From Hadesarchaea archaeon (GTDB taxonomy: Archaea; Hadarchaeota; Hadarchaeia; Hadarchaeales; Hadarchaeaceae), in the NCBI GenBank assembly GCA_029880065.1, contig JAOUPD010000002.1, positions 1 through 32,640 on the forward strand: a stretch of DNA of 32,640 nt, given 5' to 3'. Of this stretch, positions 31,681-32,640 are shown piece after piece. The stretch's first letter is position 1. Each line of letters starts with the position of its first letter. The position numbers and the translations under genes were made by a program. The notes beneath the pieces were generated by a model. It was given only the letters and a program-made list of their open reading frames with translations. It was not told where the DNA came from and searched no databases.

Positions 31681-32640
31681 CTACGAATCACTTTCTTTGA
31701 AAATTCTATGTTTTACGTTCCCAATGATATCATTGTGATGAAATTCGACCAACTCTGAGTTTCTTCCTGCCCATACTCCTGCCTCTTTGTTGTTCTTTAT
31801 GATATTATACGATATAGCAGCGCTTGAGAATTTGTCCAAGCAGATTCCATTAAGGTTGCTCCGTTCTATGGCATTGTTTTTTATTATCGTCTTACGCGCA
31901 TTTTGAAGATAAATACCATGTCCCCTGTTCGGACGGTTTCCATTACCGCTTATCTTGTTGTTTTCTATCCTATTGTTATTACTGCCACGAATGCGAATTC
32001 CATCACTAGCATTGTCCTTTATTATATTCCCAGTTATGAGGTGATTGCTCCTGCCACCTCCAAAAATCACTATACCATCATTTTTGTTATTTATGAGTCT
32101 ATTGTTAATTATTTTAATGTTCTTAGCATTCTCAATCCGAATACCACCCTCCCATGCATTTGCATTACAGTTTTTAATGGTAAAACCCTCAATTATTACA
32201 TCATTGGATTCAACTCGAAATATGGCCTCCTCCATCTTTGCATCGAATATTGTCTTCTCTGGAAGCCCAGCGGATTTCAAGGTAACAGGTTTGTTCACCC
32301 TAATCGGAAATACCAGAAGTTCTGTATCGTAATATCCGGGCTTAACTCTGATCACGTCTCCACTACTTGCGTTGTCTATAGCATCCTGAATTGACAAAAA
32401 TGTTAGATCATTATTACCCATTATCCCATCATTATCCTTATCAATCCATACAAAAGGCCCTATAACTGAAAGTTTTTGTGCTTTCAGATCACCTATTGTA
32501 ACACTGTGAATTCCTTTGTTTTCAACGAATTTATAGGTAAAACTTATCTCTTTAGCTTCTTTACTATTCAGAGTAACTTCTTTCCAATCAGCTACTTTTT
32601 TGTCAACATAAAGTTTAACCTTCTCTTTTTTCTCAGATCG
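31681..32640 (-). CDS. Right-handed beta-helix (NosD-like) protein with CARDB-like domain, N-terminus outside window
   Basis: 319 residues are visible. The frame is open to the right edge, beyond the internal ATG at 32421, so the true start is outside. The upstream 73 codons look like the end of a CARDB/Ig-type adhesion domain (VKLYVDKKVADWKEVTLNS, then FVENKGIHSVTIGDL). Next comes an Asp-rich DKDNDG turn that may bind calcium, then SIQDAIDNASSGDVIRVKPG and repeats such as NDGIVIFGGG, SDGIRIRGSNNNRIENNKIS and GHGIYLQNARKTIIKNN, the parallel beta-helix pattern. Such proteins are usually secreted and bind or cleave polysaccharides. Convergent with GH35 and equally AT-rich. Confidence 0.87.
   Translation of the reverse strand, partial: RSEKKEKVKLYVDKKVADWKEVTLNSKEAKEISFTYKFVENKGIHSVTIGDLKAQKLSVIGPFVWIDKDNDGIMGNNDLTFLSIQDAIDNASSGDVIRVKPGYYDTELLVFPIRVNKPVTLKSAGLPEKTIFDAKMEEAIFRVESNDVIIEGFTIKNCNANAWEGGIRIENAKNIKIINNRLINNKNDGIVIFGGGRSNHLITGNIIKDNASDGIRIRGSNNNRIENNKISGNGNRPNRGHGIYLQNARKTIIKNNAIERSNLNGICLDKFSSAAISYNIIKNNKEAGVWAGRNSELVEFHHNDIIGNVKHRIFKESDS

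Noticed and set aside
31903..32394. 163-codon plus-strand frame at the right end
   Set aside because: Antisense to the repeat-rich beta-helix protein, whose periodic Asn/Gly repeats are clearly the coding strand.
1..32640. CRISPR array, insertion sequence or terminal inverted repeats
   Set aside because: No regularly spaced repeats, transposase motifs or matched flanking repeats could be found by reading.

Overview
The window is archaeal chromosome. Evidence includes archaeal or archaeo-eukaryotic ribosomal proteins S26e and L40e, geranylgeranylglyceryl phosphate synthase for ether lipids, a UPF0147 protein, four-subunit pyruvate:ferredoxin oxidoreductase, TATA-type promoters, GTG/TTG starts, and a tRNA-Cys with a short intron after position 37. 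S26e argues against an ordinary euryarchaeon and for a TACK-like or deep-branching lineage, but I cannot name the taxon. Pyruvate synthase and many Fe-S proteins indicate an anaerobe.

Layout. 1-1335: TrkH K+ transporter, cut by the window edge (minus). 1518-3532: small conserved archaeal genes (113-aa unknown, UPF0147, p27-type zinc ribbon, winged helix, CPBP protease) and a class II aldolase remnant. 3537-8744 (minus): porC-porD-porA-porB, three joined by ATGA overlaps, then hypF. 8953-10948: S26e facing an nnr - rpl40e - GGGPS operon. 11126-17764: diaminopimelate-route lysine genes lysA, ask, dapA, dapB and asd, interrupted by a polysaccharide pyruvyl transferase and by a 45-residue zinc-finger-like microprotein on the other strand. 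17866-19424: two membrane proteins flanking a structured RNA that I read as an initiator tRNA-Met with several introns.

19515-25895 is rich in sulfur, Fe-S and cofactor functions: SufC, SufB, a small zinc-ribbon gene broken or frameshifted at a run of seven A, a DUF362 ferredoxin-like protein, MoaE, tRNA-Cys, a THUMP-less ThiI-like PP-loop protein, Thi4 with His in place of the sacrificial Cys, a three-Cys LarE, and tRNA-Ile.

From about 26.0 kb to the end base composition becomes clearly more AT-rich and content changes to glycan breakdown: a GH94 phosphorylase, a GH35 beta-galactosidase-like enzyme, and a convergent beta-helix protein cut by the window edge. This looks like an accessory island. 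It is preceded by a noncoding stretch with a strong TATA box, a Shine-Dalgarno site, and a three-way-junction RNA fold overlapping a 37-codon ORF.

The most noteworthy items are the multi-intron initiator tRNA, the poly-A frameshift in the small zinc protein, the unlisted 45-aa microprotein, the 11-bp dyad in the lysA leader, and the structured leader of the glycan island. No CRISPR array, IS element, integrase or complete rRNA gene is visible.
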